From positions 11,702,962 to 11,766,961 of the forward strand of contig NW_004955433.1 of NCBI RefSeq assembly GCF_000276665.1: a stretch of DNA of 64,000 nt, given 5' to 3'. Source of the stretch: Chinchilla lanigera (lineage: Eukaryota; Chordata; Mammalia; Rodentia; Chinchillidae). A model generated the notes under the pieces. It was not told the DNA's origin, ran no database searches, and saw only the letters and a program-made list of their open reading frames with translations. This document shows positions 1 to 12,259 of this stretch, piece by piece. The stretch's first letter is position 1. Every line of letters begins with the position of its first letter. The translations under genes were made by a program, and so were the position numbers.

Positions 1-313
1 GCAGCTCTTCAAACTTCCTCACCTTTCACCCGAGTCTCTGCTATGTTTTGCAAATGAGGAGCTGGTGTGAAAAATATGCAGCTCGAAGCTGGCAAAGTTT
101 TAAGTGAGTAAAGCTTGTAGTGTTAAGATCATAGCCCCAAATTACTAAGGGCTTCTGCTAACATGGAAATAAACTCTTTATTGTGGAGAGATTGGATATT
201 CAGATAGATTTTTTTATGAAGGAAATAAATATTTCAACAAGCAAACACTACCCAAGCGGGTAGGGATGCTTCAAAACAAGGTCAGAGGTCAGGGTTTTTC
301 TGTTTTTTTGGGG

Positions 314-359
314 GATGGCTCCAAGTTTAAAGGTTTGAGATGGCTCCAAGTTTAAAGGT
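314..359 (+). repeat. Two-copy tandem duplication, 25-bp period
   Basis: The 21-bp word beginning 'gatggctccaagtttaaagg' occurs at 314-334 and again, identical, at 339-359. Perfect identity of the shared 21 bp suggests a fairly recent local duplication. Confidence 0.9.
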
Positions 360-3300
360 ATTCCACGTTACTACCTACCCTGAGCCTCACATGGTAAAGT
401 AATTACTGTTAGCTCATGCAAAATATGTACATTCATTTTATTTCCAAAGATCCTGAGATTTCTCTCTGCGTTTTTTGTGGTCCTCATTATAAAAAATATA
501 TCATGAGGAATGATGATTATTCTCCATCATAAGTGTAAAAGAGTCAAGCTGAGCACGTATGTTTAATGGCTTGACTTTTTTAGCAAACTTCATTTTGGAA
601 AAATAAAATGAGAATAAGTAAGACTAGAATCTGTTGGTTTTTTTTCTAGAGAATAATACAGTTCATTTTCATAGTTTGCCTTTAAAACATGCAACAGCCC
701 CCTAGGATATTAGATAATATTTAGAGGAGATGCTGACCTAGTGGTCAGCCAGGCTGAGAGCACAGGGGCCCAGGATGTCTGCAGGCGAGCCTCAGGATGC
801 CTGGCATGCATTGTTCTGAAACGCACACACTCGCTCTCTCAGTGGAGTGCAACTTTGGTGACTTTGGGATTGCTACACTGGATTTAGGGTTTTTGAAACA
901 CTTTTCTGTCTGCCTTCAGGTAGGTAAAGTAATTATTTTCTGGGCAGTTAATTAGTAGTCACACATACACAAAAGAACCCACCAAAAACGGTAAACTCAG
1001 ACCTCTGCAGGAGCCAGCAGGTCCTGTCAGGACTGAAGCAGGTCGGGTACGGTGCAATAGGGAGTTGGCAGGCAGGGCAGAACTTCGAAGCACACCTCAG
1101 GCTGGAAGGACTAGCCTGGACTCGGCTGCAGCCAGCTGCCACCATGAGGGAATGTAAGCCCACTGTTGCAGACGGCTCAGATTTTTTTCCCCAGCAGGGA
1201 GCCAGGAATCTGCAGTTTTAAATCAAATGTACTTATAGAAACACTTGGGTAACCTGTTTGAGGGCTAGGCTTGGTCTGTAGAGCACAAGTTTGTGACTTC
1301 AACTTTCAGAAACTGGCAAAAGGCAGTATCTTCCCATTCCACAAGGGCGGTGATACATAGTCTGATGCATTCTGAGCAATTGCCCTTCCGCGGCTTAAAA
1401 CCCTATTGTGAAAAAGAGTCACCCTAAAATTGACGGCAACTTGTTTCACATATTTCTTTTCAGTGACACAGACCTTGTGTTAACAATAACTTTTAAGGGA
1501 ACAGAAAAGTTTATAGAGCAAAGGCACCCTCAGCTTGCTTTCCTTACTGACTTTAGACCTACCACAAAGTGATTTTCTCTTTCTGCACTGGTCTCCCCCA
1601 GTCAGCCTTTGGAATGTGGGTGTTTAAAGTGCATCCTGAGGCTGGACAGTATGGTCATTTCCTTTCTGTGAGCTCCAGGGCATCAGCAGAAGAGAGTTAG
1701 CTCCTGAGTCAAGCAGAGAAACCATCACTTTAGTGTGCAGTTTGAACTAATGTCTGGTTTCATACTGATCAGGTAGACAGAAGACCTTGAGTAAGTCAGT
1801 GATACTGTAATATGATTATTTTAGTATTGATTCTTTGGGTTTGGGGGGGCTTGTCTAGCTGTCACCTTTTCTACTGGCATCTGAGTTTCTTGGGCAGAGT
1901 GTTATGATAGAAATGTGATTGTTTTCCAGGGCAGAGAGGTGCAGTAGTGAGTAGCAAAATTACAGTGTGTCCTCAGCTGCCATTGATGTCCTTCCAAATA
2001 GGTGAAGTTAGGTTTAAAACCTGCCATTAATTCCTGGCCTCTGGCAAGTGTGGTACAAGGTTGCCTGTTTGTTCCACTGTGTGTAGGGAGGGGCTAAAAG
2101 GGGAGAGGGAGGAGGGTGGCAATTAGTCAGTGACATTTATGACCCATTTATAAAATACAAATGAAATAATTGGTTACAAAATCACGACAAGCCTTTACTT
2201 GTCTTTTACAAACATGTTCTCAACACATTGTGAAACTTTATAAACCCTCATTGCAGCAAGCCGGTCTCAAGAGACCAAGCCAAGGCTTGGGAATCGCTCT
2301 GTTTCAGCTGAGATGGTCCCTTTGGTTTTTTAAATTCTTAAACACTTCAGGCCACTAATCAAAAATGGCCAAGTGGAGTTAGGCCTTTATTTTCTGCACT
2401 GCTGAGCAAAATTCAGAATAACCGGCTGCTTTGGTTTAGAGAAGAAAACTAAGGTGGGAATATTTCCGTCATACCTTCCTACTCTGAATCTTCTTTGCTT
2501 AGTGATAGAGTCTATCAGATAGACCATTCGAATTTTGAAGTAAGTTTATATCATTCTGATAGTCTGCTGTCATTCTGTTTAAAGTGAAACCACTGTCACC
2601 AAATGCCTGAAATTCACTTAAAAATGTGATTGAAATAGCAAAGGAACAAGTAGCACTGGATGTTGCCTAGCAAATCTGGTTCCGGTTTGCCCAGAGAACT
2701 CTGTGTAGGATTTCAGCTTCCCATGCAGTGGGCTGACGGGCAACATGGTGTTCCCCCTGCTCCTTTGTGTGGACTGAGCGTGTGTCACCTTCCCAGGGCA
2801 CCTATGCTGAGTGTCACCCCAGATGCTCTCGGTCCCTCTGCTGAGCCTTTGTATGGGACCCAGAAAGGGATGGGTCACGAATATGCAATCAATGACACGC
2901 ACTGTTGTCTTCTGCTAAAAATACAGAAAAGGTGCTCTGATCTCCGAGTTGGGAACTGACTTCTGATTTCAGCCTAGACAAGTCTGTTTCAAACTATAAT
3001 CAAGCTGATTGTATTGCCCTGGAATTCTGATTTCCAATTTAGTTTTGCTATATAGTCTCTGATAGAGTATATCTACTCTTCACGAAATCCAGAGTCTTTC
3101 TATAAACTCTGTGGTAGATTTTCTTCCCTGTGTCTAAGCTGAGCTGAGCTGTGTCTTTAGGCTGAGCTGTGGAGACATTAAATCACTGGGTAAATGAAGA
3201 TTGCGTTTTTATGTCAGTGTCTTTTTGAAAGACCAACTCAAATTCTGACTGCTGTAGCTTTGATCCTTTTCATTTAATTCTAAGTACACTTGTTATTATA

Positions 3301-3879
3301 GTAACTGTTGTTTGTATGTTATTTTAGCTTTTTACTTAAGTAGCTATTTAGCAATTTAAATGAAAATGTAATTAGGTTACATCTGTTTTACATGCATGTA
3401 ATACCACACAGATGTAAACTTCTATTAAAGCCATATTTCTGTTTGGCAAGAAAAGGCAAAAACAAAATTGCACCAATCATTGGAGTATGTCCTACTCTTT
3501 AAATTTTTAAAAGAAGTATATACTAAGCATTACACCATTATTTATGGGGGTAAGGGTACATCTCTTCTATGTTTTGAAAAGTTAAAAAAAAATTAAAAGT
3601 AAGGAAACAAGCCCATCCTTTGCAAGGTGTCCAGCACAGTGTTTAAATGGCAGTAGAGGCTCCACACGCTGTGGGTTTGTGCGCACAGGGATATGCCCAT
3701 CTCTGTGTCACAGACACTGGTTCTTATGCTCCCATAGAGTGGGAAGAGTTATCAGCAGCCAAGATTCTAACCTAGCTCTGCTTTAAACTGACTTTGGTAA
3801 GAAGCCACCATACCCTTCCGTATTGTTTCAAACGAAACACAACCACAGAATCACCCAAGAGTGAGAATATTTGCCCAAC

Positions 3880-3965
3880 TTGCCTCACAGGCTTTTGTGA
3901 GGATCAAGGGAGATAATGAGTGTGCAGGTCCTTTGAAAAGTAGGAAATGTAATTGTTAGAGACTC
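3880..3965 (+). repeat. MIR SINE tail fragment
   Basis: The stretch 'cacaggcttttgtgaggatc' followed by 'gagataatg' and a short 3' tail resembles the 3' part of the mammalian-wide MIR SINE ('...gttgtgaggattaaatgagataatg...'). Only this section is recognisable, so the family call is tentative. Confidence 0.45.
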
Positions 3966-4551
3966 GTATTAGTATTAGTCTGAAAACAGTATGAACAATA
4001 CGTCCCCCAGGTCCCCCTACATTTTTTGCATGTTCAGTGGGGATTGAACTCAGAAAATTAATTCTCCTGTTTAGGGAACCATTGCTTCCCTCAGAGCCCG
4101 TTAATGGGATTTATAAAACATCATTTCAGACCAAGTCATTTATCTTATTTGCTAATGAGACACAAAATTTGGACTGTCTGGAACCAGGTAACGTTTTAAG
4201 AGTTGCGCATTTGTTTCATACATGTTCAGCTTTTCAGTGCAGTCATTTTAATGGAGGCTTTTATAGCATCAATAAAAATATTTTCATATAATTCTTCCTT
4301 GTAAATATGGTTAAATTTTTAGCTTTCTGCTACTTGGTGACCTGTTAAATACGTTAATGTACTTTCAAATTGCTTGTTCACTGCCAAAACAACACGAAGT
4401 AAGGAGGAGCCAGCTTTATGGCACATCATTCTTTCACCTTGGGGCCTCGTACTGAGTGATGCAGAAAACAGTCCAGTGGAGTTTGCGACAGTGCAGGTTT
4501 TAGGGCTTCTCCCACTCTGATTCTGAAAGAGGGGACATGGATATAGTTCTT

Positions 4552-4658
4552 TTTTTTTTTTTTTTTTTTTTTTGGTTTTTCTCCGGTACCGGGAAATGAA
4601 CTCACGACCTTGCGCTTGCCAGGCAGGCGCTTTGCCGCTGAGCTAAATCCCCAGCCCC
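4552..4658 (-). mobile_element. ID SINE (tRNA-derived), near full length, with TSD
   Basis: A T-run leads into the complement of an ID body: 'gaactcacgaccttgcgctt', then 'gccaggcaggcgctttgcc' and 'gctgagctaaatccccagcc'. On the minus strand this gives the ID start 'ggggctggggatttagctca' and an A-rich tail. The copy is flanked by a perfect 15-bp target-site duplication, 'atggatatagttctt', at 4,537-4,551 and 4,659-4,673. The tail begins 'ccggagaaaaacc', also found in the copy at 59.6 kb. ID RNAs are polymerase III transcripts mobilised by LINE1 machinery. The perfect TSD points to a young insertion. Confidence 0.95.
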
Positions 4659-4744
4659 ATGGATATAGTTCTTATATCTCTTTCATACCAGTTTTAAGAA
4701 GTTAGTATTTTAGATGGCAAGCAAAGGAAACAATCTAACCGTAT

Positions 4745-4985
4745 GATAATGTATTTGCCATTTATTGCATTTCTTGTGTGCCAGTTGGTATTTTAAATGC
4801 TTTTGTGCTATCTCATTTATCCTTTATGGAAAATTCATGGGACAGATATTATTGTTATCCCCTATTTTATTGGTGAAGAAATTGAAGCCCAGAGAATTAA
4901 AAAAAAAAATCTTTCCTAAGGCAATATAACTAGTAAATGGTAGAACTAGGGTGTTGGCCCTGGCAATCTGGCCTAGATTTTTACC
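4745..4985 (+). repeat. MIR-family SINE
   Basis: The order of motifs follows MIR: a 'tgtgccagttggtattttaa' segment, 'tatctcatttatcc', 'attattgttatccc', 'gaagaaattgaagcccagag', then 'aactagtaaatggtagaac'. Divergence is high, as expected of an element that was active before the placental radiation. Confidence 0.7.
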
Positions 4986-5159
4986 CACTGTCTTTTGCCA
5001 TACCTCATATAATACCAAGGTTGTTATTGTTCTTTGTTTATTTCTGGTTTGTCATCTGCATCAGTTGTCTGTGGTATGGGTGGAAACTTCAGATATTCCT
5101 ATTTGTCCCCTCTTTCCTTTTTCACAATTTTGTAAATCATATTTAGAAAACTTACATAC

Positions 5160-5725
5160 CACAGAAATGAAAAGACCTAGAGTTCATGGTACTCAGAGTT
5201 TAGTTATTGGGGTTGGTGGTGGCAGTGGTGCTGGGAGAGGAAGGATGCCAAGGAGGAGCTGATTTGCTAATAATGACGTTAGTAAAGGTTTGATAGTGTT
5301 TACTGAGAGCACAGAAGAGGGAGTGATCAAGGTCAGCACAGCTTCCTTTGACTTGGGCAGGCAAGAATGTGTTGGGATTGTGAGAGGCAAAGGCAGAAGG
5401 CTGCGTGTAGGCTTCCAGAAGAGAATGAGCAGAAATGTGGAGGAAAGAAAAGGCAGTAGTTAAGGCAAGAGATGGTGAAATCTTCAAATCGGGTGGGGCA
5501 GAGAACACAGATCGCAAGGTAGAAGATCACTGCAAAGATGGGGTGACAGGATTTGATCATAGATTAAGAGTGAGAAGGGAGAGGAAGGATTTGAGGAGGG
5601 TAGTGAGGTCTCTATCTCAGTTGACTAGAAGTGTTAATCCTAAAAACCAACTCAGATTTGGGAAACTTAGGCAGGTAGAAAGGAAAGACATGGACCTGTA
5701 TTCATACATTTATTTGGTACAATGA
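5160..5725. other. Purine-rich stretch, possible ancient repeat, unassigned
   Basis: This is a G/A-rich segment on the + strand, with open frames on both strands that look like a composition effect. Wording such as 'gtgatcaaggtcagcacagc' and 'ggatttgaggagggtagtg' is typical of old mammalian interspersed repeats. I cannot assign a family, and unique sequence is equally possible. Confidence 0.3.
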
Positions 5726-5734
5726 ATTTCAGCA

Positions 5735-5900
5735 CATCACTTGTTTGAGCCCTAGTTTCCTCATCTGTAAAAGAAAAATAACTTGAATACTTCTCTTGGT
5801 ATTGGAGATAATACCTGTAGAGTCCTAAGCATGGCGCTGCGTAGCACTTTAAGTGACTAGGCTTTCATCCTCATTTTATAGATGAGGACTCCACAGTTTG
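5735..5900 (+). repeat. MIR SINE
   Basis: 'ccctagtttcctcatctgta' followed by an A-rich stretch, 'gataatacctgtagagtcc' and later 'cattttatagatgaggact' matches the central and 3' order of MIR elements. It is diverged. Confidence 0.55.
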
Positions 5901-8900
5901 GTCGGCAGAGTAGGTTTCCAGAGTTCTTTCTCTAGCAGTGAGGACTTGCAGGGTGAGCAGAGCTCCAGAGTCCTGCTTCCAGGAGATGCTGCCTTGCCCA
6001 GTTTAGGCACTCACTGCCCTCCCCTCAGTCAGCGTCAGGCTGAGTCTTACGGTGGAGTCATTTTGAGCTGCCTCCCGTGGAGGTGGAGGTGGACGTAGTA
6101 GAGGTGAGTCCTGTCTCCTCTTGCCTCCATGGCTGTTTATGGGGCACATCTTACATATCTGGCATGCTGTTACATGCTTTGTATACATTTCTAATGACTA
6201 AATATGGTTTTCGCTTTTCTCCTTTACTCTCTTCCTATAAAAATAGACATTCCCAGAATCCCTCTGGAAACAGCAGAGAGAGTTTTACCCGAGGGAGTTG
6301 TACCTTTTTGTGTATGCTCTGTAGAATTTTCACGACAATATGAAGTATATTTCTTGATGACTTGCTGCAACATGAAGGCCGCCCAAAATGTGCCCTCTTC
6401 TATACCCATGTCTTAGTATGTTTTCTTATTTCTGTCCTTTGTGATGTGTTCAGGTTCAGCTATTAAGTTTGTAATACACTGTTAAACCCAGATCATGGTG
6501 CTTGGGAAAACAAGGTAGACTTGTGATTAGTACACACTGTTAATTGTCAAGCTGACTGAGTTTGTTGGGTGACAGCTCTTTCGCATGGATGAGGTACCTG
6601 AGTACCCGCCATGATGGCGGGAGACCCTGGGACACGGTATCAGATTGTGTTTCACCAGGAGAACAAGACTGATTTATTGTGCTACATGAGGGTGAAGTGG
6701 ACCCGGCACCATTGCACTGCATGCTTTTTTATTCCCTTGTCTGCTAAGTATGCAAGTACAAACAGTTTTAACACAATTTTTTACCTAGAAAGGAGCCTGG
6801 GGCTGCATCCAAGTACATTTAGCATATGAAAATTGAGCTGCTTTGAACTTGTATGTTTTTGATAACTGCTTGGTATGCTTCCTGGAGGATCACCTGTAGG
6901 CTTTTCTTTCCAAATCCTAATCCCTTTGATTGAGTGCCAGGACAGATAGCTCTCATTGAATAGCTCCAGTCTCATAATTCTTCCTTCATTCAGAGTTGAA
7001 AGGGAGCAGCTCCAGATTCAATAGGCAAATCCTCAGATTTAGCTAAAGCAATTCAAACACTTTAAAACTGAAATTGTTTTGTTCTAAAATAAGGTTCATA
7101 TGGGCTACTGAATGTTTACACAAGTGAGTTGCTGCCAGGGACTGCAGGAGGGAGAGGAAAAACCACACTCTTCTCCACCTCCCCTTCCCCCCCTGCTTTC
7201 CTCCTGCTGTCCCTGAGACCAGGAAGGATGAAAAGGACAACTTAGGGAGAAGTTTCAAAGCAGCTGAGCATGATCATTTCAAACATGGCCATGAGAACAT
7301 GCCCGACTCTTCTTGTTCTTTCTCCTCCACGCAGCCAGCCTGAGCATTCCTGCCCTCTCCTCCCAACCCCCTTTCGGAGGAAGGAAAACAACCATGTTCT
7401 TTTTATCTTTACAAATGTGCCTGGTGGGGACAAACCTAAACCAGTTCAAGATGCTTTGATTTAAAACTGTAGAGGAGCGGAAGGTGCTACAGAAGTAGAA
7501 ATCAAGTGGCATATGGGTCATTTTGCCGTCCTGCTCTGCGCTGACTGACTCTTTTTTTGTTTGTTTGTTTTCTTGGGTTTTTTTTTTTTTTTGGCAACTA
7601 TCTGGATTTCTGCCGAGATCTCTGTTTCAGGTCTTTTCAGAGATCATGTTTACTAAAAGATGCTCCCTTTCTACAGAACATCCTGTGTCTGTCCTATTTG
7701 GCCAGATAGCACCTCTGTTGAGAAAAGCCATCTGCTTTCTCTTTGTGCCTGGTGCCCCATTTCAGAAGGAAGCCTGAAAAGCCATTTCCATGTTCTGTGT
7801 AGGACCGGACCCTGCAGCGCTTATCAGGTGGACGTTCCCTCCTGGGTGAACAACTCCTACCTTCCTCTTGGCCTCCAGATGAAGAGAACTGTAACCTATT
7901 ATTAGGGCATTGGAGAGCTGAGTGCCTCACTTAGGAGCAACTTAAAGCAAGACCAGGAGATTTATTTCCCCCACCCCCTGCCACTAGTTTCTTACATCTA
8001 CAATGGGGCTACTTTACTAGTTATTGGTACCACACCTTTGTAAAGAACAGAATGTATTATTAAGTGAATGAAGCTGCATGCTCATTGAAGAGGTTCAAGA
8101 CTAAAATCTGCCCCATAGGGAAGATCCAGAGTGATTCACAGGGATCCATACACATCTCCTCTGAATACATTTTATAGCTTCTGGTTAGACTAAACGTTTT
8201 ATCTAGGTCTGTACTAGGACCGATTTGGCCCTGGTTAGCTTATAAATTTTGATCCATTGATGGTAGAAGTTTATTAACAGCCTTGTTCGTTAGATCCTTC
8301 CCCTGTTTCTCTTTTCTGTTTGTGTCCCCGGAAAGTTTTTATGACATAATAATCATAATTTTAAAATGCCTTCAATAATGCTTAAAAACAGTGCTTGATT
8401 TTAATGGGCGCTGCTTAAACCATGGAAGGATTGTGTCTGTATTACTGTCGATCCTTACAACAATACTTCGGAATGAAAGTAGAAAGTTTATGACACATTT
8501 TATTGTATTCTTAAATGTGAAAGAGGATTCTAATTTAAGAATAAGTGGCTATACTTTTTAATTCTTATTTAGCCTCTGTAGCTGTTTTAATATCCCTTTT
8601 ATGGTTGACTGGCTGATGTTTTAAAACAAGTTCTTCAGGGACTCTATGCCCATTAGTCTCTGGCAATAAAACCTGAACTTCGCTAAAATAAAACATGATG
8701 CCATAGAGCAATTAAGAGGAGAACTTTTGGAGATGACTATGAATATGAAATACTGTGATTTATATTATTAATGGATTTGGGAAAACTAACCCACCTCTTT
8801 TAAGCTCAACTATATGTATTTGAGGGCTTTTATATTTTTAATTTATTTCTTTGTTTCTCTCAAGGCAGTACAGGGTTCCATACCAGGCTCTTAAGGTATA

Positions 8901-9320
8901 CCAGTCCTCCTTTCTTAGCTTGCTATTTCTGAATATGAGCCTATTTTATTTTATACGGAAAATGGGGTGATGTCACTCAGGAAAGAGTTTTTCCCAAAAG
9001 TGGTTTTGGGAACCAGAATCTGGTGAAGTGTTATTTAAAAGCGATAACATAGTCAGGCTGTGCTTTGTGCTTTAAATAATTGTGGGATTTACAGGCTGTA
9101 TCCCTAACCTGTTCAGTTTTATGGAAGGACAAAGTACAGGGATTCATTTTATCATAGTTTCTTTAAAAACTTAGAAGCACAGTTGACAGTTACTTCTCTA
9201 ACCTTACAATAAGTTCTTTGTCTTTATTAAGCTTCGTTTGTAATAATATAGGAGTGCTGCTATTTAGTAGTTATTTAATTTGCAAATGGGATTGGCCTCC
9301 ATAACCTCTGAGGAAGGAGT
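5901..9320. other. Gene-free stretch, no assignable repeat
   Basis: There are stops in all frames, no domain and no clear SINE. Notable items are a palindrome at 6,605-6,621 and T-rich runs around 7,552-7,593. Short open frames near 6.0-6.4 and 7.2-7.9 kb lie on both strands at once and have no coding signature. Confidence 0.5.
6605..6621. promoter_or_regulatory. Perfect palindrome with paired CCGCCAT motifs
   Basis: CCCGCCAT and ATGGCGGG (8-bp arms) are separated by a single G. Each arm contains the CCGCCAT core bound by the zinc-finger factor YY1 and relatives. CpG-containing perfect palindromes are uncommon in this CpG-poor background. Whether the site is bound is unknown. Confidence 0.4.
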
Positions 9321-9329
9321 GACTTTTAA

Positions 9330-9912
9330 TGCTTTAAAACTTTCATTGACTCTCAATTGCCAGCTATGGGATAAAGTCAGGTTCTAAAAAGCTTTCCATG
9401 CGTTTAGGCCTCCTCTTCTGTTTCCTCTACTAACTACCTCTTCCCACCTCCTCTCCATAGGGATCTGCTGCAGGACATTTATTGTACCCGTAAGCTTCCC
9501 GGATACTGTGTGTTCCTAAGCCCCCTCTCCCCCGCTCACGTTGTTTTCTGTGTACCTCATCGTGTCCTCCCAGATTGCACTCTTCCTTCGCCTCCAACTC
9601 AGATGCTTCTTGTAAGTGGGCCTTTAACTCAGTATCCAGGGCTTTCCCCTGTACACTATATGGAAAACAGCCTATAAAGCTGTGTGTCACGGCCTAGTTG
9701 GCTCTTTCTGCTGGAGTCCAGCAGACTGGCCCTCCTCTGTTATCCATGGCACTGTCTGCGCTTGTGCACTTGCCTGGTATGTGTGTATATGTTTGTCTGA
9801 TTCACCTGTGAGTCTTTTCGGGACAGAAGTTGTTTATGTTACCTTTGTCTGCCAAACTGTCACAGGAGACAGGTGTAGAGACTATGAAATGAATGCATGA
9901 ATGAATGGTTTC
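9330..9912 (+). repeat. LINE2 3' end
   Basis: The region reads like an L2 3' terminus: 'agcttcccggatactgtgtg', a C/T-rich middle, 'gtgcacttgcctgg', 'gtgagtcttttcgggacag' and the terminal 'aaatgaatgcatgaatgaatgg'. It shares this architecture with the clearer L2 3' end at 15.96-16.44 kb. Boundaries are approximate. Confidence 0.5.
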
Positions 9913-9920
9913 TTGTGTTT

Positions 9921-9957
9921 AAAAGTGCTGAGAGAAAAAAAAAAAAAAGTGCTGAGA
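9921..9957 (+). mobile_element. Micro-retroinsertion: 11 nt of G plus A-run between 13-bp duplications
   Basis: The word 'aaaagtgctgaga' is present at 9,921-9,933 and 9,945-9,957. Between the copies lie only one G and ten A residues. This is what a LINE1-mediated insertion would leave if reverse transcription stopped inside the poly(A) tail. A slippage-type tandem duplication around an A-run is the alternative. Confidence 0.55.
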
Positions 9958-11715
9958 AATGCCTGAAATAAGAAGTTGGGTAAATAGAAGCTCTTTTACT
10001 GTCTTCCAAGTCGTCAGTCAATCCACGCGAAGCCACTGAGGAAACCTCATGATCGAGCTGCTGAACACTATACCCAGAGACCGTCAGGAGCTGACCAGAA
10101 ACCTGGGTCTAGAAACTTGATCTTCAGTTTCACAGCCAGGTACCTGGCAACCGTGCCAGTGTTATTCTGGCAGGCACACATTGTTACCTACCCAGCAGCC
10201 AACCCTTAGCCTCACCCTGCCTTCTTCACTTGTGCTAACAGAATCTGATTTTTGTTCAACTTGTAGGCAGCTTGATTTCAGGGGATATGGGCCCTTCTAC
10301 GAGCCGAGGTGGAAAATCATGGTTGGATTAATACCAGCCATGGTGTTTCTATTTCCCATAGATGCTCACTTTCCCGGCTTCCCTTGCCAAGTATGTATGT
10401 ATTTGGAGGTGGGGTGGTACGGGGGGATTGACAACTTCTGACCTGGGAGATACAACGCAGAGGCTGCTAGGGAGCTTCTGGGGAGGATTTTTCTCCTGGT
10501 AAAAAGACAGAGCCTCATGTTGTTAAAAAGGGCCTTGTTCTCTGCCCTTTCAGAGGTTCCTGCTTTTGCACATAGTGAGAGAACTTGATGCTGGAGGTTT
10601 AGCAGCCAACTTTCAACCAGGAGATGACAAGTATGAGGACAAAAGGCTATTACAGTCGTGTTAGGAGAACAGGACAGAAAGAGTCTGGGACCGTGGTGAC
10701 CAACCTTGAAAACTTCCACCTCCAGACCTCTGTTAAATAAATAATGTGTGTCCTGCTGGTTTATGCTTTTGATAGTGGGTTTTCTGCTGCCTGAAACAGA
10801 ACACATCCTAACAGAGTCAGTTGCTTTTAGAGGGAAAAATAAAAATGCTGACAGCACTCTAAGAGGAAAAGTAGCAACTGGTTAAAATATATGGAAGGCC
10901 TTACAACACAATACATGAGAAATTCGCTGGCTGGCCTCTGTTCTTCTCAGTATAGGGAAGACTCACTGCGTCACCCTGAGACGCTGATCATTCAAGACAC
11001 ATTAAATTTTTATCTCATATTTTTGGCACCTCAGGATTCTGAGATACAGAACTGAAAAGTGGTTTTTATCCCTAAGGAACTTGGAATCTAGTAAGACAGA
11101 CTGTAAGTAAAGGGACAGTTAATAAGAGTATAAGAGCTACCATCTTTTGATAAGGTGTGTCTGAGTACTGTGAAAATTCAGATGAGGAGACAGTGAAGTC
11201 CTGGATAGGGTGAGGAACAGGAAGAATCAGAAAAAGTTCCCTGGATGAAGAGAAGAAGTAACAAATGCAGAAGAAATATGACCTGAGGCCAAGAGGCATT
11301 TAAAAAAAGAAGATTCAGAAACTGTAAATGATAACGTTTTTCCATATTTGATTTGGATCTTTTCTATTAAGATTTGGCAAAGCTTATGGTAGCTACAAAT
11401 ATGCTTATAATTTTATTGTTTTTTATTTTGAAAATATTTTGTTATCATTTTGATAAATGAGTGGTGAAACATGAAAGGCAATGAATAAAAATCATTATTT
11501 TCCAAAGTGTGTACCTGAGCACACTAGACCCAAGATGTGGTTTTAAGCAGAATAAAAGATGGCGCTTGTTTCCATACTCAAGTGATGATAGTGGGTTAAA
11601 TAAAGTTCCCGGGGCCCTTAATGCTCTCGTGTTGAAGGTTATTCTGTAGGAGGAGGCTACCAAGCTACCTTCCTGGAGCATTTTTCAAAATTTCTCTTTC
11701 TTCCTTCCTCTTTCC

Positions 11716-11764
<49 letters not shown>

Positions 11765-12255
11765 ACACACACACACACACTTTTTTTAACAACATCATAT
11801 GCAGGACTGAGGCATTAGGCAGGGTTGAGTAGAGTACTTCTTCACAATTGTGACTGTGAAGGGACATGTAGTTATAGGGGCAGCAGACCAGAACATGAAC
11901 AAAGGGAGACATTTCCTAAGATAAGAGCATCAAGCGTATGTTTATATTGCGAGAGCGAAAAACAGTACAGGGGCAAAACAAACAAAAAGCAGTTGAAGAC
12001 ACAGGAGCAGGGGAGGATGATTGATAAGATAAGCAAAGGTGTATGAGGTTACAAAAGGGAAGAAATATGAAAGGACTTCTGCTAGTGTCTCTGTTCAAGA
12101 TGTGAACAATTTCATAATACTTTGTTTCTATGCTCTGGGTGAAGACAAGACATTAGGTCAGCAATTTAATCTATATACCAGGAATCTGCTTAGTGAACCT
12201 AGCTGTCTGTTAGTATTCTTCCCTTTAGAAGAAACAGAAGTCCCACCTTAAATGA
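9958..12255. other. Gene-free stretch with an unassigned ancient repeat
   Basis: No gene is supportable. About 11,060-11,300 contains wording ('ggaacttggaatctagtaag' and following) that recurs in style at 49.6-49.8 and 59.94-60.13 kb, so it is probably an old dispersed repeat of one family. A minus-strand open frame at 10,366-10,857 has no domain. Confidence 0.45.
11721..11780 (+). repeat. (CA)n microsatellite
   Basis: About 30 CA units interrupted by one 'cat', followed by a T-run and preceded by a pyrimidine-rich (TTCC/CTTT) stretch. It gives rise to a spurious poly-Val/Cys reading frame on the minus strand. Confidence 0.97.
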
Positions 12256-12259
12256 ACTT

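Larger units (their letters stand above)
1..4536. other. Gene-free, mostly unique mammalian non-coding DNA
   Basis: All frames are broken by frequent stops and no domain is recognisable in the short open frames. The sequence is AT-rich and CpG-poor. Apart from a short tandem duplication near 314 and a MIR-like scrap near 3.9 kb I see no repeat of known family. Around 3,137-3,170 the word 'gctgagct' recurs several times. No promoter, splice-flanked coding exon or RNA gene can be supported. Confidence 0.6.

Noticed and set aside
10366..10857. 163-codon open frame on the minus strand
   Set aside because: No recognisable motif; composition is as expected for non-coding sequence with a chance lack of stops.
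11685..11912. Minus-strand frame with a long Val-Cys alternation
   Set aside because: It is the translation of the (CA)n microsatellite.
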